Assembly (NCBI GenBank): GCA_002914805.1
Contig: JXTB01000528.1
Coordinates: forward strand, 1 to 64,000
DNA length: 64,000 bases
From: Parasponia andersonii
Taxonomy: Eukaryota > Streptophyta > Magnoliopsida > Rosales > Cannabaceae
Direction: 5' to 3'
Shown in pieces: positions 62,351 through 64,000 of the stretch; positions within the stretch are counted from its first letter, which is position 1, and each line of letters opens with the position of its first letter. The notes under the pieces were generated by a model. The model was given only the letters and a program-made list of their open reading frames with translations, had not been told where the DNA came from and did no database searches. Position numbers and translations under genes: made by a program.

Positions 62351-62719
62351 CAAAAATTGAAAAATCCCGGATGGACTCATTTTTTTGAAAAATCTCGGAT
62401 TGATTTAGAAAAATATCACTTTTTAAAAGTATTATTAGAAACATAACACTTTTAAAAAATATTTAGAAAAATACAATTTTTCTTTAAATTTGGCATTTTT
62501 CAATGGTACTCGAGGTAGCTAGTTAGGTTACTTAGAGTAACTAATCCAGTTACTTGAAGTAACTATTCAAGTTACCTCAGGTAACTCGACTAGTTACCTT
62601 AAGTATCTCATAAATCAATAAAAGTAGTATTTTTCTAAATACTTTTAAAAGTAGTATTTTATAATTAAATCCAAGATTTTTCAGAACAATTTCAAATTCT
62701 GGAATTTTTCAATTTTTCT
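62351..62719. mobile_element. Foldback element, member 1, inside the Copia solo LTR
   Basis: Left arm CAAAAATTGAAAAATCCCGG ... GAAAAATCTCGGATT ... ATCACTTTTTAAAAGTA; right arm, reverse complemented, CAGAAAAATTGAAAAATTCC ... GAAAAATCTTGGATT ... TACTACTTTTAAAAGTA. Arms are about 120-130 bp, imperfect, and enclose a palindromic minisatellite. No coding capacity. Long terminal inverted repeats suggest a Mutator-like non-autonomous element, but no 9-bp target duplication is visible, so the superfamily is open. Confidence 0.65.
62505..62616. repeat. Palindromic minisatellite, five units of exactly 22 bp
   Basis: Units start at 62505, 62527, 62549, 62571 and 62593. Their 15-bp cores are GGTACTCGAGGTAGC, GTTACTTAGAGTAAC, GTTACTTGAAGTAAC, GTTACCTCAGGTAAC and GTTACCTTAAGTATC. 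Units 2-4 are near-perfect palindromes of GTTAC..GTAAC. Between units 3 and 4 the inner pair changes from T/A to C/G, keeping the pairing. Confidence 0.8.
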
Positions 62720-62897
62720 GAAAAAATATCGTAAAAAATCAAATTTCCTCTAATATAAAACATAAACATTACATGTATATTATTGGAATATAATATGAAA
62801 TTTATTAATAACAAATAGATAACACTTAAATCTAATAAACATTGTTTAAAATGTCAAACAAAAAAACTGTTTTCTAAGGCATATTCTCAACATTACC

Positions 62898-63520
62898 ATC
62901 TTTCTCATATTTGATTTATGTCTTACTGTTTCTCTTTTAATGCTTTTTATTTTTTCGAAGGGTAGCTTATTGAGAAACGAGAGGTCAAAGAGAATGATTA
63001 AAATTGTCACAGGTTTCTCTACTGGACTAAATGTTTTATTGTAGCTAATACCATGAAGTTAGGTTATTTTTCCACTAATCTGGCCTTGTGGAGCGTGATA
63101 CTCTTTCAAGTAGCTTGGTTTGAAAAGCCATTTACTACCAAGGAAATTTAATTCAGATAGGCAAAAGTGTCCAGGTCAAGTTGCCAGCTCTCTTGGTCTG
63201 CCTTATGCTTGCTCTGTTACTTAACTTTCTATATATTGTGAAACATTATTTTGCATAGTTAATTCTGTCCTATTTTGTTGCTGCGTAAAATTGCAAGCCA
63301 AAAATCCAACTTTTTAAATAGATGTATGCATATCAATATAGATTCTGTAGTAATATAGGTAACCGTATCTTGTAGTATCATTTTAGGAGTATGCATTCAA
63401 TTTCAAGTAAACTTAGCATGATATGCTGCTTTACCAAATGACTTCGGAATTGTTTGCAATTTGTGTGGTAAACTTTATGTTTTATAAAATGCACTATGGC
63501 ACATAATTTAATTATAATGA
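62898..63520. other. Intergenic DNA, no definite gene
   Basis: Mixed composition with some less AT-rich stretches (63000-63240), possibly an old gene or transposon remnant, but no frame is readable. Confidence 0.35.
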
Positions 63521-63525
63521 AAAAA

Positions 63526-63753
63526 AACTCATTACAGAGGTTGGAGAAAGACTCGCGAGTGTTGATTATAATAAAAGATTCATTCCAGAGGTTGATGATG
63601 AGCTCAATAACATGTCTCAAGATGACGTAGAATTATTAAGTCAAACCCAAGAATCCAATGCATCATGTCTTACTCTAAAATGCAGAGAAGGAGAAATTTT
63701 GAAGGAATGGATAGTTGCTATCATGTGTAATAGATATGATTTATATAATGAAT
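63526..63753 (+). pseudogene. Orphan open frame of about 75 codons, possible C-terminal exon
   Basis: A frame open from about 63526 to a TGA at 63751-63753 reads LITEVGERLASVDYNKRFIP ... VDDELNNMSQDDVELLSQTQ ... REGEILKEWIVAIMCNRYDL. It is hydrophilic and acidic with ordinary codon use, which is unusual for this AT-rich background. The end (REGE..KEW...IMC..Y) vaguely resembles the C terminus of plant HARBI1-like nucleases, but the match is too short to assert. No start codon or upstream exon is identified. It could be a transposase remnant or a chance frame. Confidence 0.3.
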
Positions 63754-64000
63754 GATTTTGTAATTAAGAAGAATGTAACAAATTGCATTGATTTTCTACG
63801 AGGATATACATATTTTGTAACGAATATGTTACTTTTTTTGAAGTTGTTTTTAGCAACAAAAAAATGTAATGTTTGTTTCTTAATTTATGTATATAATTCA
63901 CTGCCATTATTTAGTTAGATCATAATATGCTACATTGGTACACTTTATAGGGGGAAAAAGGTCAATATCTGTAATTTTCTAATTTTTCAGTTTTTCTTCA

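Larger units (their letters stand above)
60785..62892 (-). mobile_element. Copia solo LTR with a perfect 5-bp target duplication
   Basis: On the minus strand it starts TGTTGAGAATATGCCTTAG at 62892 and ends GAATTTTCAACA at 60785. Both sides carry ttacc (60780-60784 and 62893-62897), a perfect target site duplication. No tRNA primer site or pol sequence follows the LTR, so it is a solo LTR left by recombination between the two LTRs. It is 2.1 kb long including a 0.37-kb foldback insertion; the LTR proper is about 1.74 kb. A promoter/leader zone lies at about 61280-61100 (minus). The intact duplication points to a fairly recent insertion. Confidence 0.88.

Overview
This window is nuclear DNA of a flowering plant, almost certainly a eudicot. 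It is very AT-rich, the host genes have plant GT-AG introns, and the repeats are typical of plants: a Copia pol gene, a CACTA/En-Spm element, LTR remnants and MITEs next to (TA)n. A Rosales-type species is possible, but I cannot fix the species. The assembly is a draft. It has N runs at 11101-11163 and 29502-29783, single Ns at 7705, 13716 and 56484, and a perfect 1,071-bp duplication around the N at 7705 that is very probably an assembly artefact.

Layout. 1-14234 is a nest of transposons: an L1-type LINE remnant, a broken Copia element (plus strand) beside it, and a 9.7-kb CACTA element (minus strand) inserted in the Copia 3' LTR. The CACTA element carries TNP2-type transposase, Transposase_24/DUF8039 and Ulp1-like protease coding regions. 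16052-18645 looks like a solo Gypsy LTR. 20194-23277 is a three-exon gene for a 198-residue membrane-anchored protein. 27891-28330 is a two-exon gene for a 103-residue plant elicitor peptide precursor (PROPEP). 32002-33555 (minus) is a five-exon gene for a probably plastid-targeted membrane and coiled-coil protein. 36360-45660 (minus) is a complete gene for the RING/SPRY E3 ubiquitin ligase RKP (KPC1-like). I reconstruct it as 10 coding exons plus a 5'UTR exon, 1,275 residues. 46-64 kb holds no convincing host gene. It contains MITEs, a SINE-like tRNA-derived piece, foldback elements, degenerate LTR-type repeats and a Copia solo LTR (60785-62892) with a perfect TTACC target duplication.

Biology. 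The most interesting part is the 20-28 kb pair. The PROPEP gene has the usual architecture: an N-terminal cysteine-containing amphipathic segment, then a Gly/Arg/Asn-rich C-terminal peptide on a separate last exon. The gene just upstream encodes a membrane-anchored protein that carries a related P-C-x-Y ... A-F-x-K-C-x-G motif near its C terminus but has no recognisable Pep peptide. This suggests a PROPEP-derived or PROPEP-related membrane protein next to a true PROPEP. RKP and the 32-kb gene look like ordinary, intact housekeeping or regulatory genes.

The second unusual item is a foldback element inside the 60.8-62.9 kb solo LTR. Its core is five units at an exact 22-bp period, each a 15-bp imperfect palindrome. 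A related element lies at 49580-49806.
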